A stretch of DNA of 64,000 nt from Wujia chipingensis (GCF_014337155.1 NZ_CP060632.1:784501-848500); one strand, 5' to 3'; positions 8,791 to 18,219 are shown, counted from the stretch's first letter. A program made the numbers and translations. The notes: a model not told the origin generated them from the letters alone.

Positions 8791-9852
8791 ATGTATGTGG
8801 AAATGAAAAATATCTATAAAAAATATGGTGATTTCCTTGCATCGGACAATGTGAGCTTCGGCGTCGAGAAAGGAAAGCTGGTCGCTCTGCTTGGACCATC
8901 CGGAAGCGGAAAGACAACTCTTCTCCGGATGATCGCAGGACTGGAGAATCCAAACGAAGGTGATATATTTATTGACGGCAAGCGCGTCAATGATATCCCG
9001 GCGTCAAAACGTGGAATCGGATTCGTATTTCAGAGCTACGCACTGTTCCGGTATATGACGGTGTATGAGAATGTCGCATTTGGATTGGAGCTTCAGAAGA
9101 TGCCGAAGAAACAGATCAAGGAACGTGTGACCGGGCTGTTATCGCTGACCGGACTTGCCGGCATGGAGAAGCGGTATCCGAATCAGCTATCCGGTGGACA
9201 GCGGCAGCGGGTGGCATTCGCCAGAGCATTAGCTCCGAATCCACAGGTACTGTTGTTGGACGAACCATTTGCAGCGATTGACGCGAAGGTGCGGACCGAG
9301 CTTCGGACATGGTTAAAAGAGATGGTTACAAAGCTTGGTATCACAAGTATCTTCGTCACACATGATCAGGATGAGGCGGTCGAGGTTGCGGATGAGATTA
9401 TCATCACGAACCACGGCGTGGTTGAGCAGATGGGAACACCGCTAGAGATCTACAAATCCCCGGATACCCCATTTGTGGCACAGTTTATCGGACGGTCATC
9501 TGTAGTGGAAGATTATGACCGGCTGAAAGGATTTGAACGAATCCCACATGCAGACAAGGCGGTGATCCGGCCGGAGTTCGTGAAGATCTCGAAGAGTGGA
9601 AAGCTCGATCAGTATATCAGTGCTGCGGAGCTTGGGACGGTCAAGGAAGTGATCTTCAAGGGAAACCGCATGGATGTGGTTGTGGATATCAACGGAATTG
9701 AGGTAACCGGTGAGCGGTCGCTCGAAAAAGATCTCGTATCCGTCGGGGAGACGGTACATGTGCTGATCTACCGGTTATATGTATTTGATGAAGAAAAGAC
9801 GTATTTGTTAGAGAATAAAGAGATGCAGGAGCAGGATGTATTCTACATCTAG
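8791..9852 (+). CDS. cysA: Sulfate ABC transporter ATP-binding protein CysA
   Basis: A 353-residue ATPase. Walker A is GPSGSGKTTLL (about 37-47), the signature is LSGGQRQRVAFARAL, Walker B is VLLLDEPFAAID, and the H-loop is FVTHDQDEAVEVAD. A C-terminal TOBE-type domain follows (about 235-353). It energises the CysT/CysW channel. The start lies 5 bases after the cysW stop, so translational coupling is likely. Confidence 0.95.
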   Translation: MYVEMKNIYKKYGDFLASDNVSFGVEKGKLVALLGPSGSGKTTLLRMIAGLENPNEGDIFIDGKRVNDIPASKRGIGFVFQSYALFRYMTVYENVAFGLELQKMPKKQIKERVTGLLSLTGLAGMEKRYPNQLSGGQRQRVAFARALAPNPQVLLLDEPFAAIDAKVRTELRTWLKEMVTKLGITSIFVTHDQDEAVEVADEIIITNHGVVEQMGTPLEIYKSPDTPFVAQFIGRSSVVEDYDRLKGFERIPHADKAVIRPEFVKISKSGKLDQYISAAELGTVKEVIFKGNRMDVVVDINGIEVTGERSLEKDLVSVGETVHVLIYRLYVFDEEKTYLLENKEMQEQDVFYI

Positions 9853-9881
9853 TGCAAAGGAAAACTGGAAGGGAGTTGCTT

Positions 9882-11600
9882 ATGAATATCGAGAACACAG
9901 AGCTTCTTCATACGGACGTGCTGATCATCGGTGGCGGAACCGCCGGATGCTATGCGGCACTTACCGTAAGGGAGAATTCCGATTACAAGATCATCATAGC
10001 GGAAAAGGCGAACATCAAGCGGAGCGGATGCTTAGCTGCCGGTGTCAACGCAATCAATGCTTATATTGTAAAAGGCAGAAAGCCGGAAGATTATGTGGAG
10101 TATGCGAAGAAGGACGCGGACAACATCGTGCGGGAGGATCTGCTTCTCACGATGTCCGAGGGCTTGAACCGTGTGACGGCGAAGATGGAACAGCTTGGAC
10201 TGGTCATCTTAAAGGATGAGAATGGAGAGTACGTCGCCAGAGGTAACCGGAACATCAAGATCAACGGAGAGAACATGAAACCGCTTCTCGCATCGGCAGT
10301 GGAAGCACTTCCGGATGTCACGATCTTAAACCGGGTGAATATCACTGATTACTTAATCGAAGATAATGAGATCAAAGGTGCGATTGGATTTTCCATCGAG
10401 GAACAGAAAGTCTATGTGATCCGGGCGAAGAAAGTGCTTTGCGCAACCGGAGGTGCGGCTGGTCTGTACCGACCGAACAATCCGGGCTTTTCGAGACATA
10501 AGATGTGGTACCCGCCATTTAATACCGGAGCGGGATTCGCGATGGGGATCCTCGGTGGTGCCGAGATGACAACGTTCGAGATGCGGTTTATCGCCCTTCG
10601 TTGTAAGGACACGATCGCACCGACCGGAACGATCGCACAGGGCGTTGGCGCGAAACAGGTCAATGCACTTGGTGAGGTATATGAGACAAAATACGGACTG
10701 ACGACTTCCGAGCGTGTATATGGCACGGTGATGGAGAATTTGCAGGGCAGAGGTCCTTGTTATCTTCGTACCGAAGGTATTTCAGAGGAACAGAACGAAT
10801 CGCTGAAAAAGGCGTATTTGAACATGGCACCGAGCCAGACGCTGAAATGGCTAGAATCCGGCAGGAAGCCGAGTGAGCAGAATGTTGAGATCGAAGGAAC
10901 CGAGCCGTATATTGTAGGCGGACATACCGCGAGTGGCTACTGGGTTGACACGAACCGCCAGACGACAATCAATGGATTATATGCAGCCGGGGATGTGGCA
11001 GGTGGATGTCCACAAAAATATGTGACAGGCGCGATGGTCGAGGGAGAGATTGCGGCGAAGCATATCGTACAGATGCTTGACGAGCAGGCAGGTACATCGG
11101 ATGAGAGATCCGCAGATGAGACATTCGATGCAAAGCTTCAGACGGTTGTGGATGATAAGATCACCGAATACAGCCATTACCTGAACAATCCATCCGGGAT
11201 GTTTACAACAGAGGCACTTGAGGAAGCAATGCAGAAGGTCATGGATAATTATGCAGGCGGAATCTCCACCCATTACCAGTTCAACGCGAAGCAGTTAGAG
11301 CTGGCAAAGCAGAAGATCAAGCAGCTGCAGGAGCTTCTGCCAGATGTGAAGGCGGACGACATGCACGAGTTGATGTTTGTCTATGAGCTGAGGGAGCGAT
11401 TGGTTGTATGCTTATCCGTGATTGCGCATCTTGAGGCAAGAAAAGAGACACGCTGGCACAGCTTCGCAGAGAATCTGGATTATCCGGAGAAGAGCGATGC
11501 GTGGTTAAAATATGTAAACTCCAGATACGAGGACGGCGAGATTAAAATCATCTTCCGTGACTTAGTAGGAAGGGAGGAAGCTTATGAGCATCTTCATTGA
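9882..11600 (+). CDS. aprA: AprA-like adenylylsulfate reductase flavoprotein subunit
   Basis: A 572-residue FAD protein of the succinate dehydrogenase/fumarate reductase/AprA superfamily, starting with the dinucleotide fold TDVLIIGGGTAGCYAAL. It is followed by a two-cluster ferredoxin subunit and by the sulfate adenylyltransferase genes. This context, plus the absence of a cysH-type thioredoxin-dependent reductase, supports APS reduction to sulfite and AMP. It is somewhat shorter than dissimilatory AprA. A different oxidoreductase substrate cannot be excluded without alignment of active-site residues. The ATG at 9882 is preferred over an in-frame ATG at 9852. Confidence 0.82.
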   Translation: MNIENTELLHTDVLIIGGGTAGCYAALTVRENSDYKIIIAEKANIKRSGCLAAGVNAINAYIVKGRKPEDYVEYAKKDADNIVREDLLLTMSEGLNRVTAKMEQLGLVILKDENGEYVARGNRNIKINGENMKPLLASAVEALPDVTILNRVNITDYLIEDNEIKGAIGFSIEEQKVYVIRAKKVLCATGGAAGLYRPNNPGFSRHKMWYPPFNTGAGFAMGILGGAEMTTFEMRFIALRCKDTIAPTGTIAQGVGAKQVNALGEVYETKYGLTTSERVYGTVMENLQGRGPCYLRTEGISEEQNESLKKAYLNMAPSQTLKWLESGRKPSEQNVEIEGTEPYIVGGHTASGYWVDTNRQTTINGLYAAGDVAGGCPQKYVTGAMVEGEIAAKHIVQMLDEQAGTSDERSADETFDAKLQTVVDDKITEYSHYLNNPSGMFTTEALEEAMQKVMDNYAGGISTHYQFNAKQLELAKQKIKQLQELLPDVKADDMHELMFVYELRERLVVCLSVIAHLEARKETRWHSFAENLDYPEKSDAWLKYVNSRYEDGEIKIIFRDLVGREEAYEHLH

Positions 11601-11898
11601 TAAAGAAAAATGTAAGAAATGTGGCAAATGTGCAGCTGTCTGTCCGGGCAGCCTGATCGGTAAGAATCCGGATGGAACCGCATGCATGCGCTACCCGAAA
11701 GACTGCTGGGGCTGTTCTTCATGCATCAAGGAATGTAAGTTCGGTGCGATCGCCTTATACCTTGGCGCAGACATCGGCGGCATGGGAAGTAAGATGACCG
11801 TGAATGCAGAGGACGGCAAACTTTATTGGAACATCGAGAAACGGGATGGCACAACCGAACAGGTTGTGATCAATCAGAAGGAATCGAACAAGTATTAG
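11584..11898 (+). CDS. aprB: AprB-like 4Fe-4S ferredoxin subunit
   Basis: A 104-residue protein with two 4Fe-4S motifs, [13 protein letters not shown] (residues 9-21) and [13 protein letters not shown]. The unusual CWGCSSC spacing resembles AprB, which feeds electrons to AprA. The gene starts 17 bases inside the 3' end of aprA after GGAAGGGAGGAAG, so the two are translationally coupled. It is shorter than dissimilatory AprB (about 150 residues), lacking most of the C-terminal tail. Confidence 0.85.
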   Translation: MSIFIDKEKCKKCGKCAAVCPGSLIGKNPDGTACMRYPKDCWGCSSCIKECKFGAIALYLGADIGGMGSKMTVNAEDGKLYWNIEKRDGTTEQVVINQKESNKY

Positions 11899-11920
11899 AT
11901 CGAAAGGAAGGTACAAGAGG

Positions 11921-12820
11921 ATGGGACAGTTATCACATCTGGATGAATTGGAAGCAGAAGCGATTTACATTATCAGAGAAGTGGCAGCCGAGTGTGAGAA
12001 GCCGGTTATGCTTTATTCCATCGGAAAGGACAGCTCCGTTATGCTGCATCTGGCGATGAAAGCATTTTACCCGGAGAAGCCACCATTTCCGTTCCTGCAT
12101 GTCAACACGACATGGAAGTTCAAGGAGATGATCGAGTTCCGCGATTACATGGCGAAGAAGCTCGGAATCGAGATGATCGAGTATATCAACGAGGAAGGCG
12201 TAAAGCAGGGCATCAATCCATTTGATCATGGCAGTGCTTACACAGACATCATGAAGACACAGGCGTTGAAGCAGGCACTTGACAAATACGGATTTACCGC
12301 AGCCTTTGGTGGCGGCAGAAGAGACGAGGAGAAATCAAGAGCCAAAGAGCGTATCTTCTCCTTTAGAAATGAGCATCACGCATGGGACCCGAAGAACCAG
12401 AGACCGGAGATGTGGAAGCTTTACAATTCCAAGATCAAGAAGAAAGAGGAAGTTCGTGTATTCCCACTTTCGAACTGGACAGAGAAGGACATCTGGCAGT
12501 ATATCAAGCGTGAGAACATCGAGATCCCATCACTGTATTTTGCAAAGGTGAGGCCGGTCGTATACCGGGATGGAAATATCATCATGGTAGATGATGATCG
12601 TATGAAGCTTCTGCCGGGCGAGAAGATCGAGTACAAGAGCGTGCGTTTCCGTACACTTGGATGTTACCCGCTGACCGGTGGATGCGAGTCAACCGCAGAT
12701 ACATTGGATGCAATTATAGAGGAAACACTTTCAGCAGTTTCTTCCGAGCGTACAACGCGTGTTATCGACAACGAGGCAGCCGGAAGCATGGAACGAAGAA
12801 AACGGGAGGGATATTTCTAA
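11921..12820 (+). CDS. cysD: Sulfate adenylyltransferase subunit 2
   Basis: A 299-residue PP-loop ATP pyrophosphatase that adenylylates sulfate to APS together with the CysN GTPase. The motif [18 protein letters not shown] is the PP-loop, and [22 protein letters not shown] and the [13 protein letters not shown] region near the C-terminus are CysD signatures. Length matches the family. It follows aprB by 22 bases and is 1 base from cysN. Confidence 0.96.
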   Translation: MGQLSHLDELEAEAIYIIREVAAECEKPVMLYSIGKDSSVMLHLAMKAFYPEKPPFPFLHVNTTWKFKEMIEFRDYMAKKLGIEMIEYINEEGVKQGINPFDHGSAYTDIMKTQALKQALDKYGFTAAFGGGRRDEEKSRAKERIFSFRNEHHAWDPKNQRPEMWKLYNSKIKKKEEVRVFPLSNWTEKDIWQYIKRENIEIPSLYFAKVRPVVYRDGNIIMVDDDRMKLLPGEKIEYKSVRFRTLGCYPLTGGCESTADTLDAIIEETLSAVSSERTTRVIDNEAAGSMERRKREGYF

Positions 12821-12821
12821 G

Positions 12822-14447
12822 ATGAGCGGATTATTAAAATTTATCACTTGCGGTAGTGTGGACGATGGAAAATCCACATTGATCGGACATATCTTATATG
12901 ATTCCAAGCTGCTTTACGCAGATCAGGAAAAGGCACTTGAATTAGACAGTAAGGTCGGAAGCCGCGGCGGTGCGATCGATTACTCCCTTCTGTTGGACGG
13001 ACTGATGGCAGAGCGTGAGCAGGGTATCACGATCGACGTTGCCTACCGGTATTTCACAACAGACAAGCGAAGCTTTATCGTGGCAGATACACCGGGACAT
13101 GAAGAGTACACAAGAAACATGGCAGTTGGAGCATCCTTTGCAGACCTTGCCGTAATCTTGGTGGATGCAAAGCAGGGCGTGCTTGTCCAGACAAGACGGC
13201 ATGCAAGAATCTGTGCATTGATGGGTATCCGGTACTTTGTATTTGCAGTTAATAAGATGGATCTTGTCGGTTACGATGAGACACGTTTCCGTGAGATTGA
13301 GAAGCAGATTGCGGAGCTTACAAAAGAGCTGTCACTTCCAAATGTAACGATCATTCCGGTTTCCGCAACCGAGGGCGACAATGTTACAACAAAGTCAGAA
13401 AATATTCCATGGTACACAGGTAAGGCATTGCTTGCATATCTCGAGGATATCGATATTGCGGAGGACGACAGTGAGCAGGGCTTTTATATGCCGGTACAGC
13501 GAGTGTGCCGTCCGGACCATACATTCCGTGGATTCCAGGGACAAATCGAGCATGGAAGCATACATGTGGGTGACGAGATCACAACACTTCCAAGCAACGA
13601 GACAGCGAAGGTAAAGAGCATTTACATCGGTGACAAGGACAGCGAATCCGCAGCGAAGGGACAGCCGGTTACCATCCAGCTTGATCGAGAGGTGGATGTA
13701 TCAAGAGGATGCGTTTTGTCCGTTGCATCCGGCGCGAAGGTTGCTTCTTCCATCACAGCAACACTGCTGTGGATGGATGATGAGGAACTGCAAAACGGCA
13801 AGAACTTCTTCTTCAAGCTTGGCACGAAGATGATCCTTGGAGCCGTGACGGATATCGAATATGCGATCGATGTCAACACCGGCGAGAAAAAGAAGGTTAG
13901 CAGCTTAAGCAAAAATGAGATTGCGGTCTGCAAGATCTCTCTGGCAGATAAGATCGTGGTCGATGAATTTAAGAATCATAAGACACTGGGCGAGTTCATC
14001 CTGATCGACCGTGTTACAAATATGACTTCTGCCTGCGGTGTCGTAGAGCAGGTACATACCGAAGAAACCGGATTGTACGAGGGCAGAGTTGACAGAAATA
14101 CAAGAGCCGCATTAAAGAGCCAGAAGGCAATTACTGTGAAGTTCGTAGAAGGAAAGACAATTAACCGTGCGTATGTCGAGGAAGTGGAGAAGGCACTGAG
14201 CATCGAAGGACGTCATACATACCTGTACGCACCGGCCGATGGCGAGGCGATTGAGACCGTTGTGAAGCATCTGCACCGTGCCGGACTTGTCGTATTGCTG
14301 CTTGTCAATGAGAAGCAGGACAAGACACTTACCGGAACCTATGATCTCGTATTTGCAGGTGATACAAATGAGGAAGAGGTCAGCAGGCAGATAAGAACCG
14401 CATCCGCATATGAGGGTACGATCGTTGCAGGAAGAGATTATATTTAG
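12822..14447 (+). CDS. cysN: Sulfate adenylyltransferase subunit 1 with a degenerate APS-kinase-like tail
   Basis: A 541-residue GTPase: CGSVDDGKST (G1), AEREQGITIDVAYRYF (G2), DTPGHEEYTRNM (G3) and NKMDL (G4), then EF-Tu-like beta domains. GTP hydrolysis drives APS synthesis by CysD. The last 115 or so residues align by eye with the APS kinase (CysC) domain of CysNC fusions: VDRNTRAALKSQ, EEVEKAL, GRHTYLY and AGLVVLLL. The kinase P-loop GLSGSGKST is missing, so the tail cannot be an active kinase. That fits a pathway that stops at APS and uses AprAB. GGGAGGG at 12804 sets the ATG at 12822. Confidence 0.93.
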   Translation: MSGLLKFITCGSVDDGKSTLIGHILYDSKLLYADQEKALELDSKVGSRGGAIDYSLLLDGLMAEREQGITIDVAYRYFTTDKRSFIVADTPGHEEYTRNMAVGASFADLAVILVDAKQGVLVQTRRHARICALMGIRYFVFAVNKMDLVGYDETRFREIEKQIAELTKELSLPNVTIIPVSATEGDNVTTKSENIPWYTGKALLAYLEDIDIAEDDSEQGFYMPVQRVCRPDHTFRGFQGQIEHGSIHVGDEITTLPSNETAKVKSIYIGDKDSESAAKGQPVTIQLDREVDVSRGCVLSVASGAKVASSITATLLWMDDEELQNGKNFFFKLGTKMILGAVTDIEYAIDVNTGEKKKVSSLSKNEIAVCKISLADKIVVDEFKNHKTLGEFILIDRVTNMTSACGVVEQVHTEETGLYEGRVDRNTRAALKSQKAITVKFVEGKTINRAYVEEVEKALSIEGRHTYLYAPADGEAIETVVKHLHRAGLVVLLLVNEKQDKTLTGTYDLVFAGDTNEEEVSRQIRTASAYEGTIVAGRDYI

Positions 14448-14459
14448 GGGGTGCCCATT

Positions 14460-15680
14460 ATGAGGTTTAATACGAAACTTTTACATGGAAATAAAATGGG
14501 CGATGCCAATACCGGCGCGACACTCACACCTGTGTATCAGTCAAGTGCCTTTTACCAGCCATCTGCGGAACAGCACGAGAAGCTGTTTCACAATAAGGCA
14601 ACCGGATTTTCGTATACGCGAATCAACAACCCGACAATTTTTGCCTTTGAGGAACGTATGACGACACTCGAAGGCGGAATTGCATCGGTTGCCTGCGCAT
14701 CCGGTATGGCAGCCATCACGAACGCTCTTTTGAACATCGTAACATGCGGACAGGAGATCGTCGCATCGACGAGTCTGTATGGCGGTTCGATTGATGTGTT
14801 CCATGATTTCGAAGCATTTGGAATCAAGATGGTGTTCGTAGATATCAGCGATGTGAATGCGGTCGAGGCAGCGATCAATGAGAAGACGCGTGTGATATTC
14901 GCAGAGACGATCGGTAATCCGAAGCTCGATGTCGTGGATATCGAGGCACTCGCCGAGCTGGCACATCGACATGAACTGCCGCTTGTGATGGATAATACTG
15001 TGGCAACGGCATATCTGGTAAAGCCGATTGAGAAGGGCGCAGACATCGTGGTCAATTCCACATCGAAATATATCAATGGTAACAGCAACGCGATCAGCGG
15101 TGTGATCACAGAAAGCGGACGGTTCAAATGGAACAAAGAGAAATATCCGGGGGTTGCAGAATACGCGCGATTTGGTAAAATGGCTTATACAGCAAAGCTT
15201 CGGAATGGGTTGTTCCGCAATACGGGAGCCTGTATGGCACCGCAGACGGCATTTTACAATCTGATTGGAATGGAGACGCTGGGACTTAGGATGGAGCGTG
15301 CCTGCAGTAATGCAAAGGCGCTTGCAGAGTTTTTGAATACATACCCGGATATTACGGTGAACTATCCGGGGTTAGCCTGTAGTCCTTGGCATGAGGTGGC
15401 AGATAAGGTGCTTACAAATGGATATGGCGCGATCTTAACAATCCGGGTAGGTTCGAAGGAACGTGCATTTTCCATTATCAACAACCTGAGCATTCCAAAG
15501 ATCGTATCGAACATCGGAGACACGAAGACGTTGATCATTCATCCGGAGTCAACGCTGAATGCACATAGCACAGAAAAAGAAAAAGAAGATGCAGGCGTCT
15601 TCAACGATCTGATCCGAATCAGTGTGGGCATAGAGGATATCGAGGATCTGATCGAAGATTTCAAAGCGGCACTCGCTTAG
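14460..15680 (+). CDS. metY: O-acetylhomoserine sulfhydrylase, operon copy
   Basis: A 406-residue Cys/Met-metabolism PLP enzyme. Signatures include YTRINNPTIFAFEERMTTLEGG, the cofactor region ASTSLYGGSIDVF, and the PLP lysine in NSTSKYINGNS. It makes homocysteine from O-acetylhomoserine and a sulfur donor. AGGGGG at 14447 favours the ATG at 14460 over GTG at 14451. It sits beside sulfite reductase and the ThiS/ThiF/JAMM trio, the same company as the Wolinella MetY that accepts sulfur from HcyS thiocarboxylate. A second, clearly different MetY is encoded at 47835-49106. Confidence 0.92.
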   Translation: MRFNTKLLHGNKMGDANTGATLTPVYQSSAFYQPSAEQHEKLFHNKATGFSYTRINNPTIFAFEERMTTLEGGIASVACASGMAAITNALLNIVTCGQEIVASTSLYGGSIDVFHDFEAFGIKMVFVDISDVNAVEAAINEKTRVIFAETIGNPKLDVVDIEALAELAHRHELPLVMDNTVATAYLVKPIEKGADIVVNSTSKYINGNSNAISGVITESGRFKWNKEKYPGVAEYARFGKMAYTAKLRNGLFRNTGACMAPQTAFYNLIGMETLGLRMERACSNAKALAEFLNTYPDITVNYPGLACSPWHEVADKVLTNGYGAILTIRVGSKERAFSIINNLSIPKIVSNIGDTKTLIIHPESTLNAHSTEKEKEDAGVFNDLIRISVGIEDIEDLIEDFKAALA

Positions 15681-15719
15681 ACGTCGTGGTATGCATTACC
15701 AACAGGAGGATGAAAAGAG

Positions 15720-16580
15720 ATGGCAGTTGATTATGCAGCATTAAAAAAAGGTGGATTTATGAGACAGAAGCAGAAGAACAACTTCTCGCTTCGTTTACAG
15801 GTAGTCGGAGGAAATCTGACAGCGGAAAATCTGAAGAAGATTGCCGAAGTAGCAGAAAAATATGGAGATGGACATGTCCATCTGACATCGAGACAGAGTG
15901 TGGAGATTCCATTTGTCAAGCTTGATGATGTGGAGGAAGTAAAGGCAGAACTTGCCAAGGGCGGCTGTAAGCCGGGCGTGTGTGGACCGCGTGTGCGTAC
16001 CGTAACTGCATGTCAGGGAAATCAGATCTGTCCGAGCGGAAATATCGACAGCTACGACATTGCGAAGAAATTAGACGCACGGTATTATGCGAGAGAATTG
16101 CCGCATAAGTTTAAGTTTGGTGTGACTGGATGTCAGAACAACTGCTTAAAGGCAGAGGAAAATGATGTCGGAATCAAGGGCGCATGTGTTGTTTCTTACG
16201 ATGAGCCAAGCTGTATCATGTGTGGTGTCTGTGTGAAGGCGTGCCGCGAGAATGCGATCACAATCGAGGATGGCAAGCTGACACTTGATACAAGCAAATG
16301 TAACTACTGTGGCAGATGTGCCAAGGCGTGTCCGACAGATGCATGGAAGGGCGAGAGCGGATATCTCGTATCCTTTGGTGGTTTGTTCGGAAATCAGATC
16401 TGCAAGGGAGAATCCTTCCTTCCGGTTATTACATCGGAGGAACAGTTATTCCGTGTGACAGATGCAGCCATTCAGTTTTTTGATGATTACGCAAATCCAA
16501 GTGAGCGTTTCCGTTTTACACTGGAGCGTGTTGGAATCGATAAATTTAAGGAAGTTATAAAGGAGGCTTATAATGGGTGA
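15720..16580 (+). CDS. Siroheme-type sulfite reductase fused to a 2[4Fe-4S] ferredoxin domain
   Basis: A 286-residue single-subunit nitrite/sulfite reductase of the small type. The siroheme-[4Fe-4S] ligands are present as C-x5-C in TACQGNQICPSG and C-x3-C in VTGCQNNCLKAE. Two ferredoxin motifs, CIMCGVCVKACR and CNYCGRCAKACP, are inserted after them. It would reduce sulfite by six electrons to sulfide, or load sulfur onto HcyS. Siroheme supply is encoded just downstream (hemA to hemL). AGGAGG precedes the start. It resembles the Fsr/AsrC-like group rather than long CysI. Confidence 0.9.
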   Translation: MAVDYAALKKGGFMRQKQKNNFSLRLQVVGGNLTAENLKKIAEVAEKYGDGHVHLTSRQSVEIPFVKLDDVEEVKAELAKGGCKPGVCGPRVRTVTACQGNQICPSGNIDSYDIAKKLDARYYARELPHKFKFGVTGCQNNCLKAEENDVGIKGACVVSYDEPSCIMCGVCVKACRENAITIEDGKLTLDTSKCNYCGRCAKACPTDAWKGESGYLVSFGGLFGNQICKGESFLPVITSEEQLFRVTDAAIQFFDDYANPSERFRFTLERVGIDKFKEVIKEAYNG

Positions 16581-16818
16581 TTTTGAGATTGATGAGAGAG
16601 TTGATATCACAGATGTTGTCTGCCCGATGACATTTGTAAAGGCAAAGGTAGCGATGGAAGAACTGGAGATTGGTCAGGTGCTTGCAGTTACCATGAACGA
16701 TGGTGAGCCGGTGCAGAATGTACCACGAAGCTTCAAGGAAGAAGGACAGCAGATTTTAAAGCTGATCGACAACGAGAACGGCACATACGATCTGATCGTG
16801 AAGAAGGTCGAAGAGTAG
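16573..16818 (+). CDS. TusA-like sulfur carrier protein
   Basis: An 81-residue protein of the TusA/SirA fold with the persulfide-bearing cysteine at the start of the first helix (DVVCPMTFVKAKVAMEEL). The classical Cys-Pro-x-Pro is here Cys-Pro-Met-Thr. It overlaps the sulfite reductase gene by 8 bases with its own AAGGAGG, indicating tight coupling. In this context it is probably a relay carrying sulfur between the reductase and later acceptors; the exact donor and acceptor are inference. Confidence 0.85.
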   Translation: MGDFEIDERVDITDVVCPMTFVKAKVAMEELEIGQVLAVTMNDGEPVQNVPRSFKEEGQQILKLIDNENGTYDLIVKKVEE

Positions 16819-16827
16819 GAGGCAGCG

Positions 16828-17148
16828 ATGGCAAAACGAGTAGGAACCGCAGAGTTTGAAGCGGAAGTGCTGAAAGAGAAGCTTCCGGTGATTGTAGAGT
16901 TTTATTCTGACAGCTGCATCCCATGTAAGCAGTTATCACCGATCCTTGGCGGAATCGAGGATGATTACGAGGATCAGGTCAAGGTTGTCAAGGTCAATGT
17001 AAATTTCGACGCAGACCTTGCCGGGAAATATCAGGTAATGGCATCCCCAACGATACTCTTCTTCAAGGATGGCAAGGAAGTTGACCGTATCCGCGGACTG
17101 GTAAAGCGACCGGAGCTGGAAGGCAAGGTCAAGAGTATACTGGAATAA
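16828..17148 (+). CDS. Thioredoxin-family protein
   Basis: A 106-residue thioredoxin fold with the redox motif SDSCIPCKQL (CxxC, residues about 32-35) and the cis-Pro region MASPTILFFKDG. The CIPC centre differs from the canonical CGPC and suggests a dedicated partner. It lies between the sulfur carrier and HcyS genes, so reduction of a carrier persulfide or of the APS reductase or sulfite reductase partner is plausible. trxB at 34369 could supply electrons. Confidence 0.9.
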   Translation: MAKRVGTAEFEAEVLKEKLPVIVEFYSDSCIPCKQLSPILGGIEDDYEDQVKVVKVNVNFDADLAGKYQVMASPTILFFKDGKEVDRIRGLVKRPELEGKVKSILE

Positions 17149-17195
17149 GGTAGAAATATATATTTTAAAATTGCACAATAAAGGAGGATAAATAA

Positions 17196-17405
17196 ATGAC
17201 AGTTGTAGTGGCAGGCGTTAAGAAGGAAGTAGAAGCAGGAACAACCATCGCAAAGCTCATCGTAGATGAGAAGGTGGAAAATCCGGATTATGTAACAGTT
17301 ACCGTCAACGATGACTTTGTTGACAGTGACGCATTTGACAAGACAGAACTGAAGGACGGAGATACGGTAGAGTTCCTGTACTTCATGGGAGGAGGCGCAT
17401 TTTAA
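17196..17405 (+). CDS. ThiS-like sulfur carrier with masked C-terminus (HcyS-type)
   Basis: A 69-residue ubiquitin-fold protein ending GGGAF. ThiS and MoaD end in an exposed GG that is adenylylated and thiocarboxylated. Here two extra residues (AF) follow the glycines, so a protease must expose GG first. The matching JAMM protease and ThiF-type enzyme genes follow directly, the first overlapping by one base (TAATG). This is the arrangement described for HcyS in Wolinella homocysteine synthesis and for CysO in mycobacterial cysteine synthesis. AAAGGAGG precedes the start. Confidence 0.85.
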   Translation: MTVVVAGVKKEVEAGTTIAKLIVDEKVENPDYVTVTVNDDFVDSDAFDKTELKDGDTVEFLYFMGGGAF

Positions 17406-18211
17406 TGGCATTTACGAATGAACAGATGGAGCGTTACAGCCGTCATATCATTCTGCAGGAAGTCGGTGTAAAAGGACAGAAGAAGCTGATGAATGGTAAG
17501 GTTTTAATCATCGGTGCCGGAGGTCTCGGCGCACCTGCAGCAATGTATCTGGCAGCAGCCGGCGTTGGAACGATCGGTATTGTCGATGCCGATGAGGTTG
17601 ACCTTTCAAATCTGCAGAGACAGATCATTCATGGAACTGCAGATGTAGGCAAAGCGAAGGTAAAATCCGCAAAAGAGACAATGAATGCGATGAACCCGGA
17701 CGTCACAGTCAATACATACCGTGAATTTGTAACCTCAGAAAATATCATGGATCTGATCAAGGATTACGATTTCATCATTGATGGAACCGATAACTTCCCG
17801 GCGAAGTTCCTGATCAATGATGCCTGTGTTATGGCGAAGAAGCCATTTTCCCATGCAGGTATCATCCGTTTCAAGGGCCAGCTTATGACGTATGTGCCGG
17901 GAGAAGGCCCTTGCTATCGTTGTGTATTCAAGAATCCACCACCAAAGGATGCAGTTCCAACCTGTAAGCAGGCTGGCGTCATCGGTGCGATGGGAGGTGT
18001 CATCGGAAGCTTACAGGCGATGGAAGCAATCAAGTACCTGATCGGCGTCGGCGATCTGCTCACAGGCAAGCTTCTGACTTTTGATGCATTGAAGATGGAA
18101 TTCCATACGATCAAGCTTCCGGATAACCATAAGACATGTGCAATCTGTGGCGACCATCCGACGATTCACAAGCTGATTGATTATGAACAGGTCGAGTGTG
18201 ACGGAAAGTAG
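17405..18211 (+). CDS. ThiF/MoeB-type adenylyltransferase (HcyF-like)
   Basis: A 268-residue E1-like enzyme. The ATP site is VLIIGAGGLGAPAAMYLAAAG (about 31-51), followed by DADEVDLSNLQRQIIH, and DGTDNFPAKFLINDA. Zinc ligands are the CYRCVF pair and the C-terminal CAIC pair. It activates the carrier C-terminus as an acyl-adenylate for thiocarboxylation. The start overlaps the stop of the carrier gene, so they are translationally coupled. By context it serves homocysteine or cysteine synthesis, not thiamin, as no thiamin gene is nearby. Confidence 0.9.
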   Translation: MAFTNEQMERYSRHIILQEVGVKGQKKLMNGKVLIIGAGGLGAPAAMYLAAAGVGTIGIVDADEVDLSNLQRQIIHGTADVGKAKVKSAKETMNAMNPDVTVNTYREFVTSENIMDLIKDYDFIIDGTDNFPAKFLINDACVMAKKPFSHAGIIRFKGQLMTYVPGEGPCYRCVFKNPPPKDAVPTCKQAGVIGAMGGVIGSLQAMEAIKYLIGVGDLLTGKLLTFDALKMEFHTIKLPDNHKTCAICGDHPTIHKLIDYEQVECDGK

Positions 18212-18219
18212 GTAGAGCC

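Noticed and set aside
17196..18211. Thiamin (ThiS/ThiF) biosynthesis locus
   Set aside because: The carrier has residues after GG, a JAMM protease is adjacent, and no thiG, thiH or thiC is nearby; the sulfur operon context fits better.
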